From Fonsecaea monophora (Eukaryota > Ascomycota > Eurotiomycetes > Chaetothyriales > Herpotrichiellaceae), in contig NW_019173951.1 of NCBI RefSeq assembly GCF_001642475.1, forward strand, positions 248,001-312,000: a stretch of 64,000 bases of DNA, written 5' to 3'. The notes under the pieces were generated by a model that was given only the letters and a program-made list of their open reading frames with translations, searched no databases and was not told the DNA's origin. Shown here piece after piece: positions 53,799-63,723 of the stretch (position 1 is its first letter; each line of letters starts with the position of its first letter). The translations under genes and the position numbers were made by a program.

Positions 53799-54311
53799 TC
53801 ATGTTTTTGCCTCGCTATATAATATCCTAGTTGTTACCCCTGCGAGTACCTCGCCGGGACATCCGACTTCGCCCATCCACGAGATGACCTTATACACACA
53901 TAAAAAAAGACCAGGCGGATTGTAAGTCATGTAGATCGTGAAATGGCAATGGATTCTCCACATCGATATCATAGCGATGTCAACGCTGAATCCGCATCGC
54001 TCGGTTTCTAGCCCTGCTTTCAAGACAACAGCATCGTCTCCGTCTTCGCTAGCAAGTTCGCTTTCGATATGCCCAAGAGCGACGAGGGATGAGGAAGTCC
54101 ACACAATCGCCCCCTGGTAAGCTTGGATGAATGGCACTGGGACATCTGCAGGCAGTGTTTCAGTGTCTGTGAGAATGTCTCCGGAAGAACGTTGTCTTCC
54201 TGTTTGACCCATTTTTGCTCTCGGTAATGCTCGGTCATCCGTGTGCCGCTTGAGAGGTGCTACACTATCTCCTTGTGGCAGCGCTGCTTGAATTGGCCTG
54301 ACGAAACCCAT
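53799..54311 (-). CDS. Doubtful hypothetical ORF, 170 residues
   Basis: An ATG-started frame on the minus strand downstream of the Zn2Cys6 regulator. The first 120 residues have balanced composition (for example ETLPADVPVPFIQAYQGAIV), while the end is hydrophobic and Cys-rich. I recognise no domain. Its immediate upstream DNA is a tandem repeat. It may be a small real gene or a chance frame. Confidence 0.22.
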   Translation of the reverse strand: MGFVRPIQAALPQGDSVAPLKRHTDDRALPRAKMGQTGRQRSSGDILTDTETLPADVPVPFIQAYQGAIVWTSSSLVALGHIESELASEDGDDAVVLKAGLETERCGFSVDIAMISMWRIHCHFTIYMTYNPPGLFLCVYKVISWMGEVGCPGEVLAGVTTRILYSEAKT

Positions 54312-54314
54312 GTA

Positions 54315-54382
54315 AGTTCATTGAGAGTCAGACTGAGGTCAGCCACCGGAGTTCATTGAGTCGGAGTGAGGTCAGCCACTGG
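54315..54382 (+). repeat. Two-copy imperfect tandem repeat, ~34 bp unit
   Basis: Copy 1 (54315-54349) and copy 2 (54350-54382) share agttcattgag, then a variable middle, then tgaggtcagccac(c/t)gg. The copies abut directly and differ by small indels. Confidence 0.7.
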
Positions 54383-54511
54383 AGTCACCGCTATGCACCT
54401 CTCTTGGTCTCAAGATGTCGGTTGGTACAAAAAGGAAAGAGACTTCCTTTCGTGCGCAGTATTCCCGACACGTGTCTCAAGTGATTGTTTGATATCCAGA
54501 CGTATCAGGTC

Positions 54512-56662
54512 TCATTCGGCGTATTCATTGTGGGTCGAGCTGGCGAACAATGCGGTATCCGTAAAATCCGAGAAGATCTCGGGGAAAAGCTCCTCAATTG
54601 AGCCTTGACCTTGTTGCGAAATGAACGCATCCTCGGGTAGTGGATCACCAAGCATGTTCTCGTCCATGAAGCCACGCGTGTCGGTTGGTTCGGCGCGCAT
54701 CGATACAGTAGGCAAGTGGGGAGTTCCGACAATCGGTGCTTTGGGCAGTGCGTCCTCGATACGCTTCAGCACGGTCTCACTCTGCGATAATGCCGTCTCT
54801 GCCAGATCCCATTGATGCTCCTCTTGGAAGCCCCTCAAACAGTCCACGAGTGTCCGGGCACTTCCCATGCACTGTGTTCGGACATTCGAGTAGCTTGTCT
54901 GAAGCGCACACCGGAGAAGCAGAGTCACTGCGGACGTGAAATGATGAGCATTGTAGGGTAGCCAAAAGCCCATCAAGTCCTGCTTGTGCAACGAACCAAC
55001 GAACCGCACGATATCCTCTGCAGCAGCCTGGCAACCAAGAAGCCATGATGACGCCGGATCGCTTTCTCGTTGGCTAATCTCATGCCACGCAATGCGTCGT
55101 AGGAGCATGCGCACAGAGAGATATGAGAGCTGCAGATTGACCAAGCCAGGCACAGGCGGTCGATTGTTGAAATCGTTCAGATTCAGCCAGCTGGGCCGGC
55201 TTTCCATCCAGCGGTTAAGTTCAATCTCTGACCTCGAGGTTTGCTCTGCAGCAATGCTGTCATTTCCAGACCGTATATGGTAGATGAGGGGAAGGACATC
55301 CCCGACAATTTCTGTCAATCGACACAGATGAATGTAGACTTCAGCTGCGCGAACGTGTTTCACAGATCCGCCTCTCCCCTGAGTGAGCAACTCCACCGTT
55401 GGTAGTGGGACGTCATAATGGCCCTTTGAGATATAGGGCGGCGTTCCTTGAGCAAAATTGAACCATCGATCCTGTATCACCACTCCCCACCAAGCCTTCC
55501 ACCGAAGTTTCTTCTCCATCTCACCAATCTTCCACTCACTACAGTCGTGATTGAGACCAATTGCATGCGACAAGGCGACCGCCCGCGCAACATCGGCCAC
55601 ATTTTTTACCAAGCACCGTGAGGGCCGCCCAGAGATGTCGATGCAAGTTGACACGATGGTAGCCAGATCGCCTTTTTGCATGTCGGCGATATTTGCGGCG
55701 ACTGCCGTCTGCCAGGCAAAGTCCTGGTCGGGTCGGGCATACCCCGCCAGTGCGGGTGAAGTATCCCAGTAGAACAGGGCGTAGGCTATTATGTTGACGA
55801 AGAACGTCTGGGGCAGCTGACTTCTGTCCTTCAGTCGGGACATGACACATTCTTCGTCGGTGACCGGATAGCAGGGATGAAAATGTTCAAAATAGTTGGC
55901 CAACAGTTTGTCGAGGAAAGGATCCACTTGCTCAAGCAGTTCGGCTGGCATATTCCTGGCACAAGTGCAGTCTGTTGGACTGGGTCTCCTGGGCGGGATA
56001 GGCACATGATAAATTGCTTTTTGCGACTCTCGTCTCCCGAGGCTCGGCTGGATAGGAACATGACCAGAAGTCCCGTTTGCTTGAGGTAAGTATTGGTCGA
56101 GAATCTGGGTGTCGCGTGCAATAACCGGACCGACAATGTGAGAAAATCCTTCCATAGACTTATCGTCGGTAATCAAAGAACGATGGACGAAGCCAACCTT
56201 GGGCGTGACACGCTCATCCGTTTTGGCGGTGGCGGAAGAGCAGGGTACACCGTGCATGCGACATAGCAAGCAGGCCTGTCCCGGAATTTCGATAGTGCAT
56301 CGAGACCGCCGTTTGTGACACCGGGCACAAGCTGGATATTTGTGGGAGCGATAGGGACGGGCGGTCTTCATGGTGCTGGACGGATGGTTGGTGTTGTCCT
56401 GGGAAAAAGCCTCAGCCGGTGGCAGGATTGCTATTGACGAAGTGCCAGGGGCCAAGGGGCTCGTGGTGGGAGAAGGCGAGGTGGACTCGGTTGGTGTCTC
56501 CGTTGCTGTTGTGTCTGAAGATGGAGGTCGAGGCGAGGCAGCAAGGGACGTTGCGGGCCGGTCACGTGCCGCATATGCACGTGACTCGGCCTTGCGCTTG
56601 TTTGCTCCTCCTGCGCCGCCGGTGATGGAGCCGCTGGAGCTGCTAGACTTGATCTGGGCCAT
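54512..56662 (-). CDS. Zn(II)2Cys6 transcription factor divergent from the decarboxylase
   Basis: A single exon; the first ATG is at 56662 (MAQIKSSSSSGSITGG), giving 716 residues. The frame is open to 56764, but only with GTG. The zinc cluster is C112-x2-C115-x6-C122-x8-C131-x2-C134-x6-C141 (YPACARCHKRRSRC...), with a longer third loop than usual. It follows a ~100-residue Ser/Thr/Pro/Ala-rich leader. The fungal-specific regulatory domain covers about 240-480: FLDKLLANYFEHFHPCYPVT, AVALSHAIGLNHDCSEWKIG and KLRWKAWWGVVIQDRWFNFA are its typical blocks. The C-terminus is acidic (EELFPEIFSDF), a likely activation region. It shares a 750-bp promoter with a 2,2-dialkylglycine decarboxylase-type gene, so it may control that gene. 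Confidence 0.88.
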   Translation of the reverse strand: MAQIKSSSSSGSITGGAGGANKRKAESRAYAARDRPATSLAASPRPPSSDTTATETPTESTSPSPTTSPLAPGTSSIAILPPAEAFSQDNTNHPSSTMKTARPYRSHKYPACARCHKRRSRCTIEIPGQACLLCRMHGVPCSSATAKTDERVTPKVGFVHRSLITDDKSMEGFSHIVGPVIARDTQILDQYLPQANGTSGHVPIQPSLGRRESQKAIYHVPIPPRRPSPTDCTCARNMPAELLEQVDPFLDKLLANYFEHFHPCYPVTDEECVMSRLKDRSQLPQTFFVNIIAYALFYWDTSPALAGYARPDQDFAWQTAVAANIADMQKGDLATIVSTCIDISGRPSRCLVKNVADVARAVALSHAIGLNHDCSEWKIGEMEKKLRWKAWWGVVIQDRWFNFAQGTPPYISKGHYDVPLPTVELLTQGRGGSVKHVRAAEVYIHLCRLTEIVGDVLPLIYHIRSGNDSIAAEQTSRSEIELNRWMESRPSWLNLNDFNNRPPVPGLVNLQLSYLSVRMLLRRIAWHEISQRESDPASSWLLGCQAAAEDIVRFVGSLHKQDLMGFWLPYNAHHFTSAVTLLLRCALQTSYSNVRTQCMGSARTLVDCLRGFQEEHQWDLAETALSQSETVLKRIEDALPKAPIVGTPHLPTVSMRAEPTDTRGFMDENMLGDPLPEDAFISQQGQGSIEELFPEIFSDFTDTALFASSTHNEYAE
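56561..56585. promoter_or_regulatory. Inverted repeat of two CACGTG E-boxes inside the regulator's first codons
   Basis: GTCACGTGC and GCACGTGAC form a perfect 9-bp inverted repeat with a 7-bp spacer. Each arm holds CACGTG, the site bound by bHLH proteins of the Cbf1/Pho4 type. It lies about 80-100 bases inside the coding frame. Binding is not shown, and coding constraint (Arg/Ala codons) could explain part of it. Confidence 0.3.
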
Positions 56663-57412
56663 GGTGCTGACCGAACGGAACTCAACACTCTTCAACAAAC
56701 AACTAGTCGTGCCTTGGGCTGCTTCGCATTCTCGAGGGCAGAGACAACATCTGGCCGCAGTCACCAGTGACTATGCGTCTGGTCATATATCCAGCCATGG
56801 TGGGTGCGCCTCTCCTCCTCCGTCCTACATCATCCCCCCTCCTCAACAAGGCCATCCTGTCCTGCGCGAAACCTCAAGTTGGGTACAGGTTTCCGCCCCT
56901 CTCTTGGCTAATGGCGCCTCATGATTGCAAATGACCACCCGAGCTCGATCCTTTCCGTTCCCGCCAGTGGTCAATGCTACTTTGACATTATGAATTCGCC
57001 TATCGTGCCCCTGTGGTCGACCTGTCGGCGACGAAACCACTCATCAGACTTGTTCACACCGTCAACTCCAGCCCCGCAGAGGCAATATATTTGGTCAAAT
57101 GAGAGGCAGAGTTTCGCGGTGGAGAGATGTCATACACCCAATAACCTCTCGCATTTCCCGTCTTCTTCTCCTCCTCCGGGTAAAGTCGAACCCCTGGCCA
57201 AACCACAAACGCTGCGAGTTTCCCGTCGGCAGACCCAAAGTGTCTGGTGTATATCAATCCCTTGTTACCTGTTGCAAATTTCCCAGTCGAGAGAGGCGTG
57301 TATGACTACAGGTCCCATGATCTCCAGTGAAACTTGGCCTGCCCCCCATTTCCTGCAGTCTTTGTCAGTCTTTGCCGCCGTGGAGTGCTTGCAAAGTACT
57401 TTATAGGAAAAC
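56663..57412. promoter_or_regulatory. Divergent promoter of the Zn2Cys6 regulator and decarboxylase
   Basis: A 750-bp bidirectional promoter. It has several CGG/CCG triplets (near 57026, 57175 and 57222), the core of Zn2Cys6 sites, and a TTTATAGG box at about 57401-57408, very close to the decarboxylase ATG. The short ORFs are not supported. Confidence 0.45.
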
Positions 57413-58816
57413 ATGGCTCCTATGATCGAGGACAGAGTGCAGCCACCCTCCAATAACTCCTTCTCCGTCAAATCTGGGGATAAACCCAATATATACACCG
57501 ACGTCAACGAAGACGAACTCCAGAGCTCGGCGAAGGCGTACTTGGCCAATTATGGCACCAAATTCGAGAAGGACATCATTACAGGCAGCAAGGGACTGTA
57601 TGTCTATACTGCCCGCGGTCACCGAGTCATGGACTGGACGTCGGGCCAGATGTCCTGTCTTGTGGGGCATGGTCATCCAGAGATTGTCTCCACGATCCAC
57701 GACCACGCCGCCAACCTGGACCATTTATTCTCCGGCATGCTGTCGCCCCCAGTCATCAACCTGGCTCAACGGCTCACGTCGGTCCTGCCTAAGGGGTTAG
57801 ACAAAGCCTTCTTCCTCTCCACAGGCGGCGAGTCCAACGAAGCAGCCATCAAGATGGCCAAAGTCTACACGGGCAAGTTTGAGATTGTTGGCCTAGGCGC
57901 GAGCTGGCATGGCGTCACCGCACAGGCGCTAGGCACTCAGTACCACTTTGGCCGCAAGGGCCAGGGACCCTTGATGCCAGGTATGCATATGCTCCCTCCC
58001 CCTAATGCTTACCGCTCCATCTTCCGCAATTCGGACGGCTCCTACGATTGGGAAACCGAACTCAACTACGGCTGGGACCTGATTGACCGGGCCTCGTGTG
58101 GCTCCCTAGCGGCCTGCATCGTCGAGTGCATCCAATCGTCGGCGGGCATGCACGTGCTCCCGGACGGGTACTTGAAAGCGCTTAAGAAGCACTGCGAGAA
58201 GCGGGGCATGCTGCTTATTGTGGACGAGGCTCAAACAGGTGTCGGTCGCTGTGGGGACCTGTTCGCTATTGATCATGAAGGTGTCGTCCCGGATATCCTG
58301 ACACTTAGCAAGACACTGGGCAATGGCCTCCCCCTGAGTGCTGTGGTCATGAGCTCCGAGATTGAGCGAGTGTGCGCCGAGCGTGACTACTGCTTCTACA
58401 CCACGCACGTTAACGACCCGCTGCCAGCGGCCGTGGGTGACAAGGTTCTCGAAATTGTTCTGCGGGATAACCTCGTCGCCAATTCACGTGCCATGGGCCT
58501 CCACCTTCAGGCTGGCCTTCAGCGCCTCAAGTCTCGGTACGGGTGCATCGGCGACGTACGCGGTCGCGGGCTCATGGCCGGTGTCGAAATCGTGGGTGAC
58601 CGTGAATCCAAGTCCCCATCGGTCGAATTGGCCCGAAATATCTCGTCCAAGATGTACGAGCTGGGTCTCTGGGCTAATCTGAGCAGCCACTCGAGCTTTG
58701 GTGGGGTGTTTAGGATTGCGCCGCCCATTGTCATCACCAAGGAGCAGCTCGACCAGGGCCTCGAGATTATGGAGAAGGCACTCCAGGCCACCTCCGGGAC
58801 TATGCCATTGTATTAG
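57413..58816 (+). CDS. 2,2-dialkylglycine decarboxylase-type class III aminotransferase
   Basis: A single exon of 467 residues, PLP-dependent fold type I. The class III signature is LLIVDEAQTGVGRCGDLFAI (D271 contacts the PLP ring nitrogen), and the Schiff-base lysine is K300 in LTLSKTLGNGLPLSAVVMSS. The family's specificity residues are kept: TSGQMSCLVGHGHPEI (Q80, equivalent to the Gln that favours decarboxylation in bacterial DgdA), SWHG (W165), QSSAG (S243) and FRIAPP (R434, carboxylate binding). LDHLFSGMLSPPVINLAQRL and FYTTHVNDPLPAAVG are near-identical to that enzyme. It should decarboxylate 2,2-dialkylglycines such as 2-aminoisobutyrate and then transfer the amino group to pyruvate. 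No targeting signal is seen, so it is probably cytosolic. Substrate assignment is by homology. Confidence 0.9.
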   Translation: MAPMIEDRVQPPSNNSFSVKSGDKPNIYTDVNEDELQSSAKAYLANYGTKFEKDIITGSKGLYVYTARGHRVMDWTSGQMSCLVGHGHPEIVSTIHDHAANLDHLFSGMLSPPVINLAQRLTSVLPKGLDKAFFLSTGGESNEAAIKMAKVYTGKFEIVGLGASWHGVTAQALGTQYHFGRKGQGPLMPGMHMLPPPNAYRSIFRNSDGSYDWETELNYGWDLIDRASCGSLAACIVECIQSSAGMHVLPDGYLKALKKHCEKRGMLLIVDEAQTGVGRCGDLFAIDHEGVVPDILTLSKTLGNGLPLSAVVMSSEIERVCAERDYCFYTTHVNDPLPAAVGDKVLEIVLRDNLVANSRAMGLHLQAGLQRLKSRYGCIGDVRGRGLMAGVEIVGDRESKSPSVELARNISSKMYELGLWANLSSHSSFGGVFRIAPPIVITKEQLDQGLEIMEKALQATSGTMPLY

Positions 58817-59943
58817 GAGGATGCTGCGCGATGGGCGATGCAAAGTTTGAGCACCAGCCGAAGCATCTCCCTTTTCTTTTCTCTCACATGCTTAGAAACC
58901 AGCAAACGCGCGGCATACTGCTTGAGGTCCTCCAGGCAGGGGAATGGGTGGCCTTACTAACGAAGAGTGTCGGTAACGTTTCGTATCCGGCTGCATTTGG
59001 TATTGAAACCCTGAAATGTGATATGCACAGGACAAAAGGGCTAGAGATGGCTGAGAAGGCGCCAATGAGTGTCTTTACAGTGGGCAAGAGTTGGGACTCA
59101 GACATGATCGAGGATAGACAGGATGCCTTCATACATACTTATTCACATACAGTATTCGCACATGTATACCGAGTACAGTCACGATAGCACAGGACAGTAC
59201 GCCACATTTTCATCGCTGACATGATATCCAGGCATTAGGGAATGAGAGATTACGAGCAACAAAGAGAACAACAGCTGTCCCGAATCGTGTTCGGATGTCG
59301 GCAACAGTCCAGCTTACCAGGTCCCGGTCCCGGTCCAGGTCCAGTGTGGCAACGGTCTGAATGCACTCCTTACTCGTACTCTTACTCGTACGTATCTCGT
59401 CCGTCTCACCATATACATGACATGCTGTACCTGCACATGTTACGTATACTCGGTATCTATATACGTCCTGTCTACGAAACGAACACCTCGATATGACTTG
59501 GGCTACTTGGGACATGAACATGGCAAATATCCCCTTTCCTGGGTCTGGGTCATTCATCCCGGGTTTCCTCTTTCGAATCCCCGTCGCTTTTGAGCATTGC
59601 TCCGCATGTGGAGGTACCCAGGCAAGTACCTCCTGTAGGTAAGTAAGTACGTATGTATGTATGTATGGATTTGTATGCATATCTCACACAGCATCCCATC
59701 CCATCCCATGGGGCTCTGACCTGTACATCCGTACCTACAGTAGGTACTGGTAATCGTAATACCTACGCTTAGTATCTTGCCCGATTATTTGGTACATGCC
59801 TGAAAAGCCAACACGACGCGACGAGGCTGAGACCAAAATCAAGAGCAACAGGACAGTAGCGTCCCCGTAGTAAGTCATCCATAAATCCATCATGATTCAT
59901 GATTCACCATTGATGACTACGTCCCTCCCTATTATTCCCTCAT

Positions 59944-59988
59944 ACTTGTACTTGTACTCGTACCCGTACCCGTACCAGTACTAGTATT
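59944..59988 (+). repeat. (GTACYN)n hexamer repeat
   Basis: GTAC occurs every six bases or so (tacttgtacttgtactcg, then cgtacccgtaccag), so the stretch is largely self-complementary and could fold. Confidence 0.6.
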
Positions 59989-60531
59989 ACACCCTGCTCG
60001 GGCAGAACGGTAACAATCACAAATCAAACAAGGTCGAAATCCTGATCTTACGAGTGTTTACGTATACCCCATACCCACCGATGAAGAGATGGATGAGAGA
60101 AGAGAAGAGAACAACTCGATTGTCTATCTGTCAAGCGACTACTCCCAAACCCCAAGGCCCCCCAGGTTTCTCCTCTCCTCTCCTCACCTCAGACATCATG
60201 TACTTGGTATCAGGCTGAGTGCTTCAGAGGCCAAAAGGGAGGGGGGGATTCATCACCAAAGATGGATTGTGTACATACTCCGTACAACGAGGCACTTTGC
60301 ACGGCGATGCAGGATGGGTGTTCCAGTTGTGGTCACGACTCTTGATTTCTCTGGCTTTCTTGTCTGGATAATGCCTGTCTTGCCTGGTATTCCTCGGTAT
60401 ACCGATGCACATACCCGTTTCGAGTCGGCGCGCCTCCCACACCCCCTTTTCGGTCAATAACTCGTACCTATGTACTTGTGTAGTAGACCCATCTGACAAT
60501 TAAAAAACAGATCCAATCACCGTCTCCACAG

Positions 60532-60561
60532 CCCCCCCCCCCCCCCCCCCCTTTTTTTTTT
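60532..60561 (+). repeat. Homopolymer junction, 20 C followed by 10 T
   Basis: An uninterrupted C20 run directly followed by T10. Such runs are length-unstable, and the exact lengths may reflect sequencing error. Confidence 0.85.
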
Positions 60562-62002
60562 GGACAACTCCTCAGATGCCCCATCACCAACACGACAAGG
60601 CACCGAGTCGACAGCAGAAAGTCGATTTCAAGCACAAGTACACACGAGTCGCATTGGAGGAAAGAAGGCTATACCGCAAGTGTATTCATCCACTTCGCAA
60701 AGGGGGGAAGGAAAGAGCCGCGAGGTCCACAGGTCGTCAAACTTCTGAGTCAGCCCTCATCAACGCCTCGCCTCGCCTGCCAATGGCAAACCCCGAGGGC
60801 CTTCGGGTCCAGGAATCCCTCCGCATGGGATTTCCTCAGCTGAGAAAGTGGTGGACTGACTGACTGACTTTCGGGGATCAGAAGGATTTTCTCGGGCTTC
60901 TTCTGGGGGTGGGCGATCCCTTTTCATCAAGGGCTCAGGTAAAGATTCCCCGTCGGTTGAGGTAGCCCCCCTTCCTGAAAGGGAAACTTGGGCTTTTTCC
61001 TCCTTCAGAAAAGCGCGATGTGTGGGGGAGTTCGATATTGTTGCCTCGAAGGGTAAGGGTTGCTTTCTTCACACGGCCTTGGGCGGCCGCTTGGAGTTCA
61101 ACGTTGCGATGTAAGAACCCATTTCAAACGTACGAGTAGGGGTTCACTGAGCTCGCAACAAGCGGTGAGAAATACCCTGCATATGTCCCGTTTAGGGCAT
61201 CATGGGTATCTGTGGAAGAAATCCATGAGTCGTGATTTGAAATGTATTGTCCTTTTGATTCTAGTTCACGAGGTCCCTAGCGCTGTCGGCGGGAATATCG
61301 GGCTCGACCACCTAGCGTGACTTGAGGACCACCAGAAGCGCTGTGGCATCTCAAGGCTGAAAGAATGGACTCGTAGCTGGTGGAGCTCACGGCCGTCAAG
61401 GGTATAGCCTGAGTATCAAGGTCAGCAGAAGCACTCCTTCAATCGGATCCTTTTCCTTGGGAAATCAAGAACTGGACAGGAGTGTTCGTTCTGCTTGTGA
61501 GACAGAAACCTCTGCCACAGACAATTTCAAAAGGTCGAGCGACGTGAGTGTCGTGCACATTTTGATGGCATGACTGCGTGTATCCTGACGATTTTGACTA
61601 CGCTGATGAAGCTGTGGTGGTAGTAGCCTCAAGTCTCAGGACACGAAACGTTCCTTCGCAGTCTTTGGCCAACCTCTGATGTGCCAGCTTGAAAGGCATG
61701 TAAGAGAGATACTGTCATACTGAGCCAATGCCACATCTTCCAGATACAAAACAAACGGCAGAGCAGGATGGGCCTTAGAGGTTCGGGAAACGACGTCCAA
61801 AATAGTTGGGCTACAGCCTCTTGCCTGTCAACGCAGACCCCGAAAGACTTGACGAGCTGCATCGCTGCTGTACATGCCTAAAGCTTCGTGGCCTGGCTCG
61901 AGATTGCTTCTGAGAACAGTGCCTGGGACTATGAGTGGTTACCACGGCGAGGAGCACGGATCACTGGTTGACTTATGACCGCGACGGCAGACAGCCAAAG
62001 GC

Positions 62003-62368
62003 TTAGGAAGGAGGAGTTTGACTTGTTATACCTGCTGCGCTGCGCATTAGGTATCCTTGAGGACTATCCCTCCTCTGATGAAGGGAGGTGGTGGTATGTG
62101 ACGACAAAGACTTTGATCGCTTGTCAGATCTGAAATGCTTAGTTTGCGGAGTTCGGGATGGTGGTAAGTCGGATTTTATTCCGCATATGAGAGAGAGAGA
62201 GAGAAACAGATAGCTACGCGAGCGACGCGAGATTTGTTCGTCGGTGGCCAAGGCTGAGTGATGCCAGTCGCAATCAGGCTTTGCTTCGCTTGCCTCCTCA
62301 CCTTCGTTCTCTTCTTTCTCGCGCTGCGGTTCAATGGTCCAATAGTTGTCAAACCCCTTGGGATACAT
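62003..62368 (-). CDS. Doubtful hypothetical ORF, 121 residues
   Basis: An ATG-started frame downstream of the WW-protein gene on the same strand, beginning MYPKGFDNYWTIEPQREKEE. The N-terminal half has acidic and basic runs like a real protein; the second half is Ser/Arg/Lys-rich and includes residues coded by a (GA)n repeat. No domain is recognised. Confidence 0.22.
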   Translation of the reverse strand: MYPKGFDNYWTIEPQREKEENEGEEASEAKPDCDWHHSALATDEQISRRSRSYLFLSLSLICGIKSDLPPSRTPQTKHFRSDKRSKSLSSHTTTSLHQRRDSPQGYLMRSAAGITSQTPPS

Positions 62369-62683
62369 GTACGTATTGCGCGTGATTAATGTGGTCTTGT
62401 GGTCTTATGGTTCGGTCATCCAAGGACGTGGCTGGCCTCTGCCATGACTCTAATTCGACAGTTAATTTTTGACATGACATTGTGTTCTTCTTTCAGATCT
62501 AGGCTGCTTCCATGTGTTGCATGCCTGCCTTGAGAAATTCATTCTTTCACCTATGGAGCCCTTCATCCCTGACTGCACTCGCTTCCGAGAACAGCTCGCC
62601 CTTCAAGTGCGTGTGATACTCGAGCAAAGGTCCAGCCATACCCTCTTGCCACTGGTCCCTGCACAACATCTGCTTCTGACCTT

Positions 62684-63723
62684 TTAGAAATCCCCACCAC
62701 CGTCAAAGTCTCCACCGCCGCCATCAGCTCCGTCCTGGTAGCCTTCCTGATAGGCATCCTGCTGGCCATCGTTAAAGGCATCAGCCAACAATGCACCACC
62801 AAGCAGACCACCTCCGAGACCCAGAGCCGCTGCTCCTCCGGCGCCGAGACCACCAGACCTTCTAGGTGGAGCTTGCGCGTATCCTGGATAACCGCCATAT
62901 CCCGGACCAGGGCCGTAGCCGGGACCAGGTGGTCCGTATCCCCCATAGCCCTGCGGTGGTCCATACCCGCCGTATCCGGCACCGGGAGGAGGACCATACC
63001 CTGGACCGGGTGAGTAGCCTGGGTTGTAACCTACTGGCTGGGGAGGGTATCCAGAGCCGGGACGTGGCTGTTGCGGATAGGGTGAGGGGCTGCTGCTGCT
63101 GCTGCTCGACTTTCCCAGCAACTTGCCAAAGAAACCCTTGGATTTGCCGGCGCTCTCTGGTCGCGGAGGCAGCTGGTTCGAGGGCGAGGTCGGAGCGCCG
63201 GGGTAATTGCCTTGGATGCCAGGAGGATTGGGGCCACCGGAACCGCTGGAGTTATAGTATGTGTCGGCGGCGCCGCGGGTGTTCTCTTCACTTTGAAGAC
63301 GTCGAGCCAACTCTTCGTCCGTTTCGCGCGAGCCCGTGGCCGGACTGCTCGTGTTGTTGTATGGATTGTTCGACTCTAGCGGGCGCTTTGCATCGGACAC
63401 TTGGGGGGCATCCCGACCGGCGGAGTAGGACGGTGGAGGCGCCCCAGGCGGAGCGTCATCGTTTGCAGGCACGGCCGGCGCAGTAGGTTTCTCCCACGTC
63501 GATTGTTTGGTGTGGAGATTGACGTAGAACCTGAGGCCAACCGAGCAATGTCAGCGGAGCTTCGTCATAGGGGAAAACATAGGATAAACGATTAAGACGA
63601 GCAGTAGATTACTCGGTGTCACAAGGCTTCATACCATTCTTTGTATTGATCGTTGAAGACAGCCTTCCACCCTTCCGGCACCTTCGGAGGAGGCGGTCCA
63701 GTAGGCGGAGCGAAATCCGTCAT
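62684..63723 (-). CDS. WW-domain protein with Gly/Pro/Tyr-rich tail
   Basis: Two exons, 63723-63635 and 63530-62684, give 311 residues. The 104-nt intron (GTATGA..CCTCAG) splits the WW domain: MTDFAPPTGPPPPKVPEGWK and AVFNDQYKEW join FYVNLHTKQSTWEKP. The two signature Trp and the central Tyr (residues about 19-45) are intact. An acidic/Gln segment TDEELARRLQSEENTRGAAD follows, resembling a ubiquitin-interacting-type helix, then a Ser-rich FFGKLLGKSSSS part. The ~90-residue tail of GYGPP/GYGGY repeats precedes a hydrophobic Gly/Ala/Leu segment and DAYQEGYQDGADGGGGDFDG. WW domains bind proline-rich peptides. The repeat tail may drive self-association, and the Gly/Leu segment may contact membranes. 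Function is unknown. Upstream the frame is open only through a GTG start. Confidence 0.87.

Larger units (their letters stand above)
53086..54511. other. Intergenic, 1.4 kb, repeat-rich
   Basis: Between convergent genes (serine hydrolase + and Zn2Cys6 regulator -). It holds a GC-rich degenerate repeat (53320-53440), a (CCCTGT)-type run at about 53783-53801, a tandem repeat at 54315-54382 and one doubtful minus-strand ORF, each listed separately. Confidence 0.55.
58817..62683. other. Gene-poor 3.9-kb stretch with many simple repeats
   Basis: The longest gap in the window, between the convergent decarboxylase and WW-protein genes. Repeats are (GGTCCC)n at about 59317-59342, (GTATGTAT)n at about 59650-59668, CATCC units near 59691-59709, (GTACTY)n at about 59944-59988, C20T10 at 60532-60561 and (GA)n at about 62187-62205. 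ORFs of 60-156 codons occur on both strands without domains. One doubtful ORF is listed separately. Confidence 0.55.
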
